Source: Candidatus Gastranaerophilales bacterium (GTDB lineage Bacteria > Cyanobacteriota > Vampirovibrionia > Gastranaerophilales > Gastranaerophilaceae). Taken from it: a DNA stretch of 64,000 nucleotides. Position numbers and translations under genes: made by a program. Positions 16,677-25,559 of the stretch are shown here, piece by piece. Numbering within the stretch: position 1 is the first letter of the stretch; each line of letters begins with the position of its first letter. The notes beneath the pieces are model-generated. The model did no database searches and was not told the DNA's origin. It worked only from the letters and a program-made list of their open reading frames with translations. The stretch spans positions 1 through 64,000 of the forward strand of contig JAFYOU010000027.1 of NCBI GenBank assembly GCA_017560095.1, written 5' to 3'.

Positions 16677-16829
16677 AGACCATTTTTTTGGATTAAAGGC
16701 ATAGTTTTTTCTTAATTCTTTTTGTTTGATTGATGCTAAGCCAATTGAATAAAAAGTTGTATTATTTTTATTTTCCATGGTATTTTATTAATGTAAAATT
16801 TATAAAAATCAAATTGAAAAGGCAAGAAA

Positions 16830-17033
16830 ATGACAAAAATTACAAAAGATATGGGAATTATGGATATTGTAACTAAGTATCCAGAAACATTAGAAGTTTT
16901 TGCGGGATATGGCATGGGTTGCATTGGATGTGCTGCTGCAAGATTTGAAAATCTGGAAGCCGGTGCAAAAGTTCATGGAATCGATGTTGACGAGATGGTT
17001 GATGCTATGAATAAAATTTTAGAAAAAAAATAA
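16830..17033 (+). CDS. DUF1858 hybrid-cluster-associated redox disulfide protein
   Basis: A 67-residue protein. The whole length is a DUF1858 domain: T-K-D-M-G-I-M-D-I-V-x-K-Y-P-E-T, then Y-G-M-G-C-I-G-C-A-A-A with a C-x-x-C pair, and G-I-D-V-D-E-M-V-D-A-M-N. Such proteins accompany hybrid cluster proteins and anaerobic redox enzymes; the Cys pair is predicted to be a redox disulfide. An AAGG ribosome site precedes the start. No hybrid cluster gene is adjacent. Confidence 0.88.
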   Translation: MTKITKDMGIMDIVTKYPETLEVFAGYGMGCIGCAAARFENLEAGAKVHGIDVDEMVDAMNKILEKK

Positions 17034-17104
17034 CTAGACAATTAAATTTTTTTATTGTAATATAAACAAGCACTCACTTAGAGAGCATTGATAATTTAAT
17101 ATTC

Positions 17105-17194
17105 GCCCTGGTGGTGGAATCGGTAGACACGTCGGACTTAAAATCCGATGAGGCTAATAACTTCGTGCCAGTTCAAGTCTGGCCCAGGGCACCA
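17105..17194 (+). tRNA. tRNA-Leu (anticodon UAA), no intron
   Basis: A 90-nt class II tRNA with a long variable arm and encoded CCA. The acceptor stem is GCCCTGG/CCAGGGC, discriminator A; the anticodon loop is CTTAAAA between TCGGA and TCCGA, giving anticodon UAA. The T arm is CCAG-TTCAAGT-CTGG. The anticodon loop is uninterrupted, so the group I intron typical of this tRNA in many cyanobacteria and plastids is absent. Confidence 0.97.
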
Positions 17195-17198
17195 TTTA

Positions 17199-17223
17199 AA
17201 ACTCCTGCAAAGGAGTTTTTTTA
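17199..17223 (+). terminator. Intrinsic terminator of tRNA-Leu
   Basis: An 8-bp stem AAACTCCT/AGGAGTTT with loop GCAA and a 3' T run, beginning 5 nt after the tRNA CCA end. Confidence 0.88.
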
Positions 17224-17425
17224 TTTTGCACTAAGAACTGCGGTTTATTTATTTATTTATTTATTTATAACATTATTGGTTATTGTTGTTGATATAAGAA
17301 GTAAATAATTTTCATCAAGTCTGGTAAGAATAATAATTCAAAGTTTCTGCTAGGGAATCTTTATTAAGATGCTTATTTTGTGACTTGACAAAAAACATTT
17401 ATCTAATACCATAGAATAAGGTCAA

Positions 17426-17497
17426 GGCGACATGGCCAAGTGGTAAGGCAGGAGCCTGCAAAGCTCTTATCCCCCAGTTCGAATCTGGGTGTCGCCT
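17426..17497 (+). tRNA. tRNA-Cys (anticodon GCA)
   Basis: A 72-nt tRNA. The acceptor stem is GGCGACA/TGTCGCC with the U73 discriminator characteristic of tRNA-Cys. The anticodon loop CTGCAAA gives GCA; the T arm is CCCAG-TTCGAAT-CTGGG. The CCA end is not encoded; a T-rich stretch follows directly. About 230 bp separate it from tRNA-Leu, including a short (TTTA)n microsatellite near 17244-17268. Confidence 0.97.
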
Positions 17498-17530
17498 TTT
17501 TATTTTACCTTTATTCAATCTTTTGCGAAA

Positions 17531-18928
17531 CTAAGCAGCTAACTGTTTCATTATTTCTTTTTCGTCTGCCCTAACAAGATGAGCAGGGTATCCTGCGTGA
17601 TGAATTTTTGGTAATAACCAATCTGCGCTATATTGAACTAAATCTGGGCTATTATCATCTGTATCTACACATACAAAGATAATTTTTCCTTGTTCGTCTT
17701 TATAATAATCCACAACAGTTATTTCATGTCCATTTATAACTTTATTTGCTGCTCCATCAACATCTGGATTGTATTTTTTATGTGTAGTAATACCTGCTGT
17801 TTCATTTGTTAAAACATAACCCAAAATGACGTCATCGCCTGAATCAATAGTATCGGTAATATGTTTTGAAATTTTATCTAGCGAACAATTATAGCCTATT
17901 AAATTTTGTTCGTCATCAATTTTATGATATACAAGTGAAGTAATTTCTTTGTTTTTGATTAATGATTCAACAAATGTTTTTTCAAGCTCAATTAAGCCTT
18001 GAGGGTTTGAATTGAAGTCGCCAGCACGAGTATCTGTTAATGAATCATATGTGTTTTGTGAGCCCAATTTCATAATTGCGCTTTGAATTAAAACGTCAAC
18101 TACGCTTCTTTCCCCTTCGTTCCAATGCTTTGTTTGAGTATGTGCGCGAACAACCGCTCCAGCATCCAAATCAACTTTGATTTTTGCTTGATTTAAGTCG
18201 CCACTATTTTTGTTTGCTTTTAATAATTTTATGATTTCTAGTGCTTCTAATGGATTTTTACAGATTGATTTTAAATTTACATTTAGCGCAACATTCATAT
18301 CTTTGGAAGATAAGCCATTAATCCAACGCGTAAATTCAGCTGGATATTTATCTGCCATGTTGACTTCTATTGATGCAGCTGCGCAAGTTCCAGATGTTAT
18401 TACATTTAGTGATTCTGGATTGAATTTGACAGGATTATCACTTGGCAGTTTATTTAAAGCTTGAGATTTTATATCATCTGGAATATCTCCAAAAGTTTGG
18501 GTAGCAAATCTTGGATTACATAATAAATCCAATGTAGATGTTAATAAAGAAATTTTATCTAAACCTTGAGCTCGTTCTGTGGTAGCCATTAAATATAGGT
18601 TATCTAAAGTTGTTGAGTTATCATGATTAGATTTTGAAAGAAGTTTTCCATTTCTTAATAATAAATCTAATTGCCCAAAGGGGGCTAAATCTGGTGAATT
18701 TGGGCTTTTTTGTACATTTTTTAAACAGTCTAAAAGATATAAATATTTTTTCTTTTCAATGTCGCTTAGAGCTGTTCTTACTTGTAAATTGTTGTTAATT
18801 GGGCCCAAAAGTAGAGGTTGTTGTTTTATTGCTGGCGATGTTGAATTAGCCGTAAAAGAGCAATTGTTTTTGTTAATTGCCTGATTTTTAATATTGTATG
18901 GCTGACTTAATTTAATTTCTTGAATCAT
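17531..18928 (-). CDS. Putative papain-like cysteine peptidase, possibly exported
   Basis: A 465-residue protein not recognised at family level. A Cys-His-Asp triad can be proposed: C182 in T-S-G-T-C-A-A-A-S at a helix start, H401 in N-G-H-E-I-T-V-V-D-Y-Y, and D422 in V-C-V-D-T-D-D. The order and spacing recall papain-fold peptidases. Residues 1-50 are Asn/Gln-rich and low-complexity, with S-F-T-A-N near residue 24. There is no Sec signal or TM segment. A similar F-x-A element occurs at the N terminus of the protein at 42030-43949. It is preceded by AGGAAAG and stands alone downstream of the tRNAs. Peptidase activity and export are inferences. Confidence 0.5.
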   Translation of the reverse strand: MIQEIKLSQPYNIKNQAINKNNCSFTANSTSPAIKQQPLLLGPINNNLQVRTALSDIEKKKYLYLLDCLKNVQKSPNSPDLAPFGQLDLLLRNGKLLSKSNHDNSTTLDNLYLMATTERAQGLDKISLLTSTLDLLCNPRFATQTFGDIPDDIKSQALNKLPSDNPVKFNPESLNVITSGTCAAASIEVNMADKYPAEFTRWINGLSSKDMNVALNVNLKSICKNPLEALEIIKLLKANKNSGDLNQAKIKVDLDAGAVVRAHTQTKHWNEGERSVVDVLIQSAIMKLGSQNTYDSLTDTRAGDFNSNPQGLIELEKTFVESLIKNKEITSLVYHKIDDEQNLIGYNCSLDKISKHITDTIDSGDDVILGYVLTNETAGITTHKKYNPDVDGAANKVINGHEITVVDYYKDEQGKIIFVCVDTDDNSPDLVQYSADWLLPKIHHAGYPAHLVRADEKEIMKQLAA

Positions 18929-19064
18929 TAATTGACAACAACTTTCCTACTATAATTTAATAAAAACTTATGAACTAAAAAAATTGTTAATTTTTAAAAC
19001 AATCTTAACACATTTTGATATTTAATATACAATTTATATAGATTATAACTTATTTGAGGTTGTC

Positions 19065-20033
19065 ATGATAAATAAATTGCAAAATTCAGATATTTTAAAT
19101 GCTGTTCAAACAATAGATGTTGAAATTGAAGCATTGAATGAACTTAAAGAGCTATTGGATGAGAATTTATCTAAAGCCCTAGATATGATTGAACAAACTC
19201 AAGGTAGAGTCATTATTACAGGGATGGGTAAATCTGGTCATATCGGTAAAAAGATTGCAGCTTCTTTAGCATCAACCGGCACACCATCCTTTTTTATGCA
19301 CCCTGCAGAGGCAAGTCATGGTGACCTTGGGATGGTAACAGATAACGATTTGATTATTGCTATTTCAAATAGTGGTGAGTCAAGAGAATTGATTGATATA
19401 TTGAATTATTCGAAAAGATTCGGAATTAAATTGATTTCTATTACGAAAAATCCAGAAAGTTCTTTAGGAAAAGCTGGTGACATAGTACTTAGATTACCTT
19501 TATCAAAAGAAGCATGCCCTTTGGGGCTTGCCCCTACATCTTCAACCACTGCAACGTTAGTTTTGGGTGATATTTTGACAGTTGCAATGATTGAAAGACG
19601 TGGTTTTTCAAAAGTTCAATTTAATCAAAGACATCCCGGGGGTAAGCTTGGTTCAATTCTTCAAAAAGTGAAAGACATGATGCACAAAGATGATGAAATG
19701 CCAATTTTAAAAACAGATGCATCAATTAATGAAATAATTATAGAAATGACTTCAAAAAGACTTGGTTGTGTTGGTTTTGTTGATGAAAACAACATTTTTT
19801 GTGGAATGTTTACAGATGGTGATTTGAGAAGATGTTTGAATGCTGATTTAAAAAATGCAAAAGCATATGATATTATGACGAAAAATCCATTTACAGCTCA
19901 TCCCGAAATGTTTGCCTCAGAAGCAATTAAAATATTAAATGAAAAGAAAATTACAAATCTTTTTGTAGTTGAAGATAATAAAGCGGTTGGTGTAATACAT
20001 ATTCATGATCTGTTAAAGGCTGGAATCGCTTAA
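19065..20033 (+). CDS. kdsD: D-arabinose 5-phosphate isomerase (KpsF/GutQ family)
   Basis: A 322-residue protein converting ribulose 5-phosphate to arabinose 5-phosphate, the first step toward KDO of lipopolysaccharide. An N-terminal SIS domain (about 35-170) has [22 protein letters not shown] and [12 protein letters not shown], with the active-site His motif. Two C-terminal CBS domains follow (about 205-322). Length is typical. It implies an outer membrane with LPS. The GAGG ribosome site supports the start. Its 3' end overlaps uvrB by 4 nt, convergently. Confidence 0.94.
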   Translation: MINKLQNSDILNAVQTIDVEIEALNELKELLDENLSKALDMIEQTQGRVIITGMGKSGHIGKKIAASLASTGTPSFFMHPAEASHGDLGMVTDNDLIIAISNSGESRELIDILNYSKRFGIKLISITKNPESSLGKAGDIVLRLPLSKEACPLGLAPTSSTTATLVLGDILTVAMIERRGFSKVQFNQRHPGGKLGSILQKVKDMMHKDDEMPILKTDASINEIIIEMTSKRLGCVGFVDENNIFCGMFTDGDLRRCLNADLKNAKAYDIMTKNPFTAHPEMFASEAIKILNEKKITNLFVVEDNKAVGVIHIHDLLKAGIA

Positions 20034-22018
20034 TCGATTAAACTCTTAATTTTTTTAATTTCATCTCTCAATTGAATTGCACGTTCAAAATCAAGCAATT
20101 TGGCGGCTTTGTGCATGTCTTTTTCAAGTTGTTTTAAAAGTTTTGGTAAATCTTTTGTTTGAACATTCAATTCAACCATTTGTTCTGCTATAACGTCTTC
20201 TATACTTCTATAATTTTGAACTAAAGAGAGTAAGTTGTTTTGAATTGTTTTTTTAATTGTTTTAGGTGTGATGTTATGTTTTTTGTTATATTCAATTTGA
20301 AGAGTTCGTCTACGTTTAGTTTCTTCAATTGCAACATGCATTGAATCTGTAATTTTATCGGCATACATAATAACTCTGCCATTAGCGTTTCTTGCACTTC
20401 TTCCAATTGTTTGGATTAAGGAGGTTTCACATCTTAAAAACCCTTCTTTATCTGCATCCATAATAGCCACAAGAGAAACCTCGGGAATATCTAATCCTTC
20501 CCTTAAAAGATTAACGCCAACTAGAATATCAAATTCACCTAGTCTTAAATCGCGTAATATTTCAACTCTTTCTAATGATTTTACTTCAGAATGCAGATAT
20601 CTAACCTTCAGCCCTTGATTAGCTAAATAAGTTGATAATTCTTCTGCCATTTTTTTGGTTAAAGTTGTTATTAAGACTCTATCTTTCTTTTCAATTACTT
20701 TATTGATTTCACCAATTAAATCTTGAACTTGTCCAATTGTTGGTTTAACTTCAATTTCTGGGTCTAATAGTCCTGTTGGTCGGATAATTTGTTCGACAAT
20801 TTGAGCGGATTCTTTTTTTTCAAAATCAGCTGGTGTTGCAGAAATAAATATTTTTTGATTAATCTTTCCCCAAAATTCATCAAAGGTTAAAGGACGATTA
20901 TCACGCGCGCAAGGTAACCTAAAGCCAAAATCAACTAAGGTGTCTTTTCTTGCTCTATCTCCAAAAAACATCCCTTTTAATTGTGGAATTGTTACGTGAG
21001 ATTCATCAATAACAACTAAAAAATCGTCTCCAAAATAATCTAATAATGTTGCAGGGGGTGTGCCTTCTTTTCGTCTTTCAATAATTCTGGAATAATTTTC
21101 AATTCCTGAGCAATAGCCCATTTCTTTAATCATTTCAATATCGTAATTAACGCGCTGGGAAAGTCTTTGAGCTTCTACAATTTTATTTTCATTTTTTAAT
21201 TCAATCAATCGATTGTTAAGCTCAGTTCTAATTAAATCAATAGTTTCATCAATTTCTTCATCGTATGATAAATAATGAACAGCAGGATAAATTACAATTT
21301 CAGAAGGTTTTTCTAATATTTCTCCACTAACTGCATCGATTCTTGTAATGGATTCTATTTCATCTCCAAAGAATGAAATTCGATTAATTACTTTTTCATA
21401 ACTTGGCATAATCTCTATGACATCGCCACGAGCTCTAAAAGTTGAGCGTTTTAATTCAATATCATTTCTTTCGTAATGAACTCCAACAAGGTAGGTTAAT
21501 AAATCTTTTCTTGAAATTTCTTGTCCAACAACAAGAGTAACTGTTCCTTTGAAATAATTTTCAGGCAAACCTAACCCATATATACAAGAAACAGAAGCGA
21601 CAACAATTACGTCATTTCGTTCGTACAAACTTCTTGTTGTATTATGTCTTAATCTATCTATTTCATCATTTATTGTTGCAGATTTTTCAATATATGTATC
21701 TGTTCTTGGAATATATGCTTCAGGTTGATAATAATCGTAATAAGAAATAAAATATTCAACTGCATTATCAGGAAAAAGCTCTTTAAATTCATTATATAAT
21801 TGTGCAGCAAGTGTTTTGTTATGCGCAATTACAAGAGTTGGCTTTTGGACTTTTTCAATAACATTTGCTATTGTAAAGGTTTTACCGGAACCTGTTACTC
21901 CAAGTAACGTCTGAGATTCCGTACCATTGCACAAGCCATCAACTAAAGCATTGATTGCTTTAGGTTGATCACCTGAAGGTGGCATATTTGAATTTATTTT
22001 AAATTTATTGTATTTCAC
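20030..22018 (-). CDS. uvrB: Excinuclease ABC subunit B
   Basis: A 662-residue helicase-like damage-verification subunit of nucleotide excision repair. It has a Walker A motif [10 protein letters not shown], the beta-hairpin region [12 protein letters not shown], the DEAD-like box D-E-S-H, helicase motif [14 protein letters not shown] and a C-terminal UVR motif (about 625-660) for UvrC contact. It starts with GTG (22018). It lies 9 nt downstream of proC. uvrC also occurs in this window (63271-64000), far away. Confidence 0.97.
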   Translation of the reverse strand: MKYNKFKINSNMPPSGDQPKAINALVDGLCNGTESQTLLGVTGSGKTFTIANVIEKVQKPTLVIAHNKTLAAQLYNEFKELFPDNAVEYFISYYDYYQPEAYIPRTDTYIEKSATINDEIDRLRHNTTRSLYERNDVIVVASVSCIYGLGLPENYFKGTVTLVVGQEISRKDLLTYLVGVHYERNDIELKRSTFRARGDVIEIMPSYEKVINRISFFGDEIESITRIDAVSGEILEKPSEIVIYPAVHYLSYDEEIDETIDLIRTELNNRLIELKNENKIVEAQRLSQRVNYDIEMIKEMGYCSGIENYSRIIERRKEGTPPATLLDYFGDDFLVVIDESHVTIPQLKGMFFGDRARKDTLVDFGFRLPCARDNRPLTFDEFWGKINQKIFISATPADFEKKESAQIVEQIIRPTGLLDPEIEVKPTIGQVQDLIGEINKVIEKKDRVLITTLTKKMAEELSTYLANQGLKVRYLHSEVKSLERVEILRDLRLGEFDILVGVNLLREGLDIPEVSLVAIMDADKEGFLRCETSLIQTIGRSARNANGRVIMYADKITDSMHVAIEETKRRRTLQIEYNKKHNITPKTIKKTIQNNLLSLVQNYRSIEDVIAEQMVELNVQTKDLPKLLKQLEKDMHKAAKLLDFERAIQLRDEIKKIKSLID

Positions 22019-22027
22019 AATACAATA

Positions 22028-22843
22028 TTAACCTAATTCTTTGGCTTTTAACATAGTTTCAAAGACCAATTTATCAAAAATATCTGCTATCATTGAATCA
22101 GCCAAAAGTTCATTACCAACTTCCGTGCACCCACCGGGCGTTGTTACATTTTTAATTAATTGTTCAATATCAAAATCGTTTTCAAAAATCATTTTTGCTG
22201 AACCTAGGGCAGTTTGAGTAGATAAAAGCAGTGCTTCATTTTTATCTAGCCCAAGTTTCATTGCGCTTTGTGCCATTAATTCAATAATTTTAAAATAAAA
22301 AGCTGGACCTGAGCCTGATAGTGCTGTAATTATATCGATTTTATCTTCCGTGGTTTTGATAACCTTTCCGCAATTAGACATTAAATTAAATGCAAAATCT
22401 AATTCATCATTGTTAATGTTTGAATTGGCACAAATTGCACTAGCTCCTTCATTAACAAGTGCTGGAGTATTTGGCATGATTCTTATTATTCTTGCGTTTT
22501 CAATGAATTCTTGATATTTTTTTATTTTAACACCTGCTAAAATCGATAAAACCAATTGATTTTTATAGTATTCTTTTAATTCTGATAAAACTTCACTTAT
22601 AATAAATGGTTTAACAGCAAGCAAAATTACATCAACATTTTGTGTTAAATCTTTAATTGAAAAAGCTTCTTTAAAGCCATATTCTCGGCATAATGTTCCT
22701 GAAGCTTCCATATTAATGTCATAAACATAAATATCTTCTGGGTTTAAAAATTTATGTTTGGCAACGCCACCCAGGATGGCGCTTGCCATTTTACCGCAAC
22801 CAATTACACCCAACTTAACATCATCTTTACTAAATGCGTTCAT
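22028..22843 (-). CDS. proC: Pyrroline-5-carboxylate reductase
   Basis: A 271-residue NAD(P)H-dependent enzyme for the last step of proline synthesis. The N-terminal Rossmann motif is L-G-V-I-G-C-G-K-M-A-S-A-I-L-G-G. The middle shows I-R-I-M-P-N-T-P-A-L-V-N-E-G, and the C-terminal signature is A-L-S-G-S-G-P-A-F-Y-F...T-T-P-G-G-C-T, here with Cys in place of the more usual Thr after G-G. Length is normal. It is first in a leftward proC-uvrB unit and diverges from rpmH across a palindrome at 22886. Confidence 0.95.
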   Translation of the reverse strand: MNAFSKDDVKLGVIGCGKMASAILGGVAKHKFLNPEDIYVYDINMEASGTLCREYGFKEAFSIKDLTQNVDVILLAVKPFIISEVLSELKEYYKNQLVLSILAGVKIKKYQEFIENARIIRIMPNTPALVNEGASAICANSNINNDELDFAFNLMSNCGKVIKTTEDKIDIITALSGSGPAFYFKIIELMAQSAMKLGLDKNEALLLSTQTALGSAKMIFENDFDIEQLIKNVTTPGGCTEVGNELLADSMIADIFDKLVFETMLKAKELG

Positions 22844-22885
22844 AATCTTGACACCTCATTTTGTCTAATATACTATAGTAAATAC

Positions 22886-22904
22886 TGACATTAAGATAAT
22901 GTCA
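22886..22904. promoter_or_regulatory. Perfect inverted repeat between proC and rpmH
   Basis: TGACATTA (22886-22893), spacer AGA, TAATGTCA (22897-22904). Each arm supplies a -35-like hexamer: CTGACA for rpmH on the plus strand with TATAAA at 22911, and TTGACA for proC on the minus strand. The site could be an operator or simply symmetric divergent promoter elements. Confidence 0.5.
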
Positions 22905-22941
22905 AAAACTTATAAAAACTTAATCACAAGGAGATAATAAA

Positions 22942-23094
22942 ATGCGTCGTACTTTGGAAGGTACTAAAAGAAAAAGACAAAACGTTAGTGGTTTTAGAGC
23001 TAGAATGGCTACTAAAAATGGTAGACGTGTAATTAATGCAAGACGTGCAAAAGGTCGTCATCAAGTAGCAATTACAGCTAAGAATCGTGCTTAA
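22942..23094 (+). CDS. rpmH: 50S ribosomal protein L34
   Basis: A 50-residue highly basic protein. It begins [12 protein letters not shown] and carries the conserved [12 protein letters not shown] and R-R-A-K-G-R sequence of L34. It is slightly longer than the usual 44-46 residues because of a short C-terminal extension ([10 protein letters not shown]). The strong ribosome site is AAGGAG. It overlaps rnpA by 8 nt, the usual neighbour in bacteria. Confidence 0.96.
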   Translation: MRRTLEGTKRKRQNVSGFRARMATKNGRRVINARRAKGRHQVAITAKNRA

Positions 23095-23455
23095 GCAAGA
23101 ACAGAGGCTAAAAAGCAGGCGTTCATACGTTGCAACATATAATAATAAAAATATCATTAGTACAGATTTAATTGTAGCGTATGTTGGAAAAATAAAAACA
23201 GACAAAAACTGCCCCACCAGGGTAGGTTTTGTTGTTTCTAAAAAAGTTCACAAACGAGCTGTAAAAAGAAACAAAATTAAAAGATTAATGCGAGAAAATA
23301 TTCGTTTGATGTTGAAAAATAATGAATTAGTCGAGTTGAGTAATTATCAAAGTTTAATATTTATTGCAAAGAATGATATATTAAATAAAACTTTTCAAGA
23401 AATTCGTAACACAATTTTAATATTGATGGATAAACTAGCAAATAAAAATATTTAG
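23087..23455 (+). CDS. rnpA: Ribonuclease P protein component
   Basis: A 122-residue basic protein assisting the RNase P ribozyme in tRNA 5' maturation. It starts at GTG 23087 inside the rpmH end, giving the canonical [11 protein letters not shown] start. The RNR signature appears as [25 protein letters not shown]. The overlap with rpmH suggests coupled translation. The usual next genes (yidD, yidC, jag) are not found; a P-loop kinase follows instead. Confidence 0.93.
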   Translation: MLKQEQRLKSRRSYVATYNNKNIISTDLIVAYVGKIKTDKNCPTRVGFVVSKKVHKRAVKRNKIKRLMRENIRLMLKNNELVELSNYQSLIFIAKNDILNKTFQEIRNTILILMDKLANKNI

Positions 23456-23474
23456 AAATATTATATAAAGTACA

Positions 23475-24338
23475 ATGGATACCCTAGTTAAAAATTTATT
23501 AGAAAATCAAACGAAAGAAAAAATTCAAAAGCCAAATTGTCAAACAAGGTCTGGCAGGGCGCTTCTTGCGTTTTATCTTCAAACAAAATTTAAACAAATT
23601 ATTAATCACGATAAAAAATCGGATAAACAAGTTATTATTGATTATAAAAGTGATTTTATCGAAAATTTTACAAATAGATTAATTGATAGACCTAATGATA
23701 GAATATTGATTGCTTTAAGTGGGGAGTCAGCAAGTGGCAAATCTACTATTTGCAAACAAATTGCAAGATGTATTGAGGAATTAAACCTTCCAGTATCGAT
23801 TCTGACAGCTGACAATTATTTTAATGATATTTCTGAGCTAATTAAAATTCATGGTAATTTTGATTTACTTAGAGATTCTGGGTATGATGTTGATTCTCCG
23901 AAAAATTTTTATTTGGATTTATTAAGAGAGGATATTTTAAAGCTTCAAAAAGGATTTGATGTTTTAACCCCTGAGTATTTGGTTAATGGAACTGGGGTTT
24001 CAAAACCAGAATCAATTCTTGTTAAATCAAAAAAAATAATCATTGTTGAAGGCATGTGTTCTGTATATAAAGAAATACAAGATGTGTTTGATATTAAAAT
24101 ATATATTGATTTAGATGAACAAGAGAGAAAAAGAAGATTTTTAAACAGAGCAATTTCAAGAAATCAAGATAGCGAAAATGCGTTTAAACATTGGAACTAT
24201 ATTAAAACTGCAGGAAGTAAATATCTTCAACCACGCAAAAAAGATTGTGAAATAATTATAAATGGTGAATGTGATTTAGAATATTTTGCTCATATGGTTG
24301 AATATATTAATTTAATTACCAATAATTTTACTGAGTAG
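23475..24338 (+). CDS. Uridine kinase / phosphoribulokinase-family P-loop kinase
   Basis: A 287-residue protein with a Walker A motif G-E-S-A-S-G-K-S-T near residue 81 and the uridine-kinase pattern L-T-A-D-N-Y-F-N-D, I-I-I-V-E-G-M and R-R-F-L-N-R-A-I-S-R. About 75 residues precede the kinase domain and have no recognised domain; they include Q-T-R-S-G-R-A-L-L-A-F-Y-L, reminiscent of a small helical N-terminal domain. Substrate is uncertain (uridine or another small alcohol). It starts 19 nt after rnpA and is probably cotranscribed. Confidence 0.75.
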   Translation: MDTLVKNLLENQTKEKIQKPNCQTRSGRALLAFYLQTKFKQIINHDKKSDKQVIIDYKSDFIENFTNRLIDRPNDRILIALSGESASGKSTICKQIARCIEELNLPVSILTADNYFNDISELIKIHGNFDLLRDSGYDVDSPKNFYLDLLREDILKLQKGFDVLTPEYLVNGTGVSKPESILVKSKKIIIVEGMCSVYKEIQDVFDIKIYIDLDEQERKRRFLNRAISRNQDSENAFKHWNYIKTAGSKYLQPRKKDCEIIINGECDLEYFAHMVEYINLITNNFTE

Positions 24339-24477
24339 TATTGCTTATTTTTGGTATTTGTTGCGAATTGTAACAATTTTTTTTACCTTTGAATTTATGC
24401 ATTAAATATATACTTTATATATATGGATGCAAGGGTCGTAGCATCCAAAGTGATTATTAAGCATAAAGGTATTAATA

Positions 24478-24945
24478 ATGGGCTGGGTAACATTAGCAGC
24501 AAGAAAACAATCATTAAGGCTCGCAATGAGCAACCTTCAAATGCGCGATTTAGAATTGAGTCGTTCATTAAGAAGTATGCAACGTTCTTCTGCTTACGAG
24601 CAATCTATTATTAAAAATAACCGTGCTGCTGATTTAAAACTAATAAAAGACAAATATGATGAAATAAGAAAAAATAGACCAAGTGACATCCAAAGTGAGG
24701 AATATAATGATTGGTATATGGAATACCAGTCCGCAAGAGAAGACTATGAAGCTTCAAAAATGCAAATATCTGAAGAGTATGATGATCAATTAGCAATGCT
24801 TGAAGAAGAATGTGCGGATAAAGAAGCCGAAATTCAACAAGAACAAACAACTGTTGAGGCTCAATTAGAAGCAATGAGAGCTGAATTTGATGTTGTTAAA
24901 GAACAAATAAGCAAAGAAATTGAAGATTCCGTAATCCAAATTTAA
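24478..24945 (+). CDS. MGWVTL-family coiled-coil protein, copy 2
   Basis: A 155-residue paralogue of the protein at 13517-14002. It shares the M-G-W-V-T-L start, basic N-terminal helix (R-x-x-L-R-L-A-M), central Tyr/Asp-rich segment and C-terminal acidic coiled coil ending Q-L-E-A-M-R-A-E-F-D-V-V-K...I-E-D-S-V-I. There is no signal peptide, TM segment or known domain. Upstream, a TATATACTTTATATATATG-like AT element (24406-24425) and a GGATGC/GCATCC hairpin leader (about 24425-24446) precede an AAAGG ribosome site. Two separate copies argue for a conserved lineage-specific function, but none can be assigned. Confidence 0.75.
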   Translation: MGWVTLAARKQSLRLAMSNLQMRDLELSRSLRSMQRSSAYEQSIIKNNRAADLKLIKDKYDEIRKNRPSDIQSEEYNDWYMEYQSAREDYEASKMQISEEYDDQLAMLEEECADKEAEIQQEQTTVEAQLEAMRAEFDVVKEQISKEIEDSVIQI

Positions 24946-24949
24946 TAAA

Positions 24950-25471
24950 TTAAGAGTTTAAAAAATCGAAAAATTTTTGAATTATCATGTCTGCTTTGTT
25001 AACAAGCGATTGGTAATCTGAATTATTTTCAACAACAACATTCCAATTTAAATAATTATCAAGTGCTGTTTCGGTATCGTCATCAGTGCTAGTTAATACG
25101 CCCCGTTTTGCACGATTTTCTACGGAGGATTCTACCCTAATTAAAAAAGCGCCCATTTTCTTAAAAAAGTCCAGTTCGTGTTCGACCCTAACATCTGGAA
25201 CAATGATATTATTCATATCGGCCAAACTTTTTAGCCAATAATCACAATCTATATTACGACCCCAATTGCCCAATTTAATTAAATCTGCTCGATACAAATG
25301 TTTTTGAGATTCTATTTCTTCAAAAGTTAAATTATTTTTCTTTCCATATTCAATTTTAATAGCATCACCTATTCCGACTCTTTTATAATTAGGTAATTTT
25401 TCTAATAAAATTTTAGCTAAAGTATCTTTGCCGCTATATTGTTTTCCGGAAATAATTATTATTTTTTTCAT
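24950..25471 (-). CDS. P-loop nucleotide/phosphomevalonate kinase-like protein
   Basis: About 173 residues from the preferred ATG at 25471; the frame is open to 25531, but the extra N-terminal residues lie before the first strand of the fold. The Walker A motif is I-S-G-K-Q-Y-S-G-K-D-T-L-A-K near residue 7. The pattern S-G-K-x-x-S-G-K-D-T and V-P-D-V-R-V-E-H-E-L-D-F-F-K resemble deoxynucleoside monophosphate kinase and phosphomevalonate kinase families. No Shine-Dalgarno is visible, so the start is uncertain. It is convergent with copy 2 of the MGWVTL protein, 4 nt apart. Confidence 0.65.
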   Translation of the reverse strand: MKKIIIISGKQYSGKDTLAKILLEKLPNYKRVGIGDAIKIEYGKKNNLTFEEIESQKHLYRADLIKLGNWGRNIDCDYWLKSLADMNNIIVPDVRVEHELDFFKKMGAFLIRVESSVENRAKRGVLTSTDDDTETALDNYLNWNVVVENNSDYQSLVNKADMIIQKFFDFLNS

Positions 25472-25536
25472 ATATTGATTATAAAACATAATTTTTATAA
25501 TTATGTAAAGAATTTTGAATTCGTATTGCACATATT

Positions 25537-25559
25537 AAAAAACGGGGCTAGCCCCGTTT
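25537..25559 (-). terminator. Intrinsic terminator of the EF-hand gene
   Basis: A perfect 20-bp palindrome AAACGGGGCTAGCCCCGTTT (25540-25559), followed in the minus direction by T residues. It overlaps the stop codon of the EF-hand gene. Confidence 0.85.

Noticed and set aside
16644..16778. 44-aa minus-strand frame starting at ATG 16778 (M-E-N-K-N-N-T-T-F)
   Set aside because: No ribosome site, overlaps the 3' end of the BFN gene antisense, and no conserved feature; could be a remnant but cannot be supported.
17244..17268. (TTTA)n microsatellite
   Set aside because: Short simple repeat in a noncoding spacer; nothing suggests phase variation because no gene is controlled by it.
17111..17308. 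65-aa plus-strand frame
   Set aside because: It runs through tRNA-Leu and its terminator, then a TTTA microsatellite; not a gene.
22857..22941. Replication origin near rpmH/rnpA
   Set aside because: No cluster of DnaA boxes (TTATNCACA) and no dnaA/dnaN nearby.
22924..23217. 97-aa minus-strand frame
   Set aside because: Antisense of rpmH/rnpA; composition follows from the basic ribosomal protein on the other strand.
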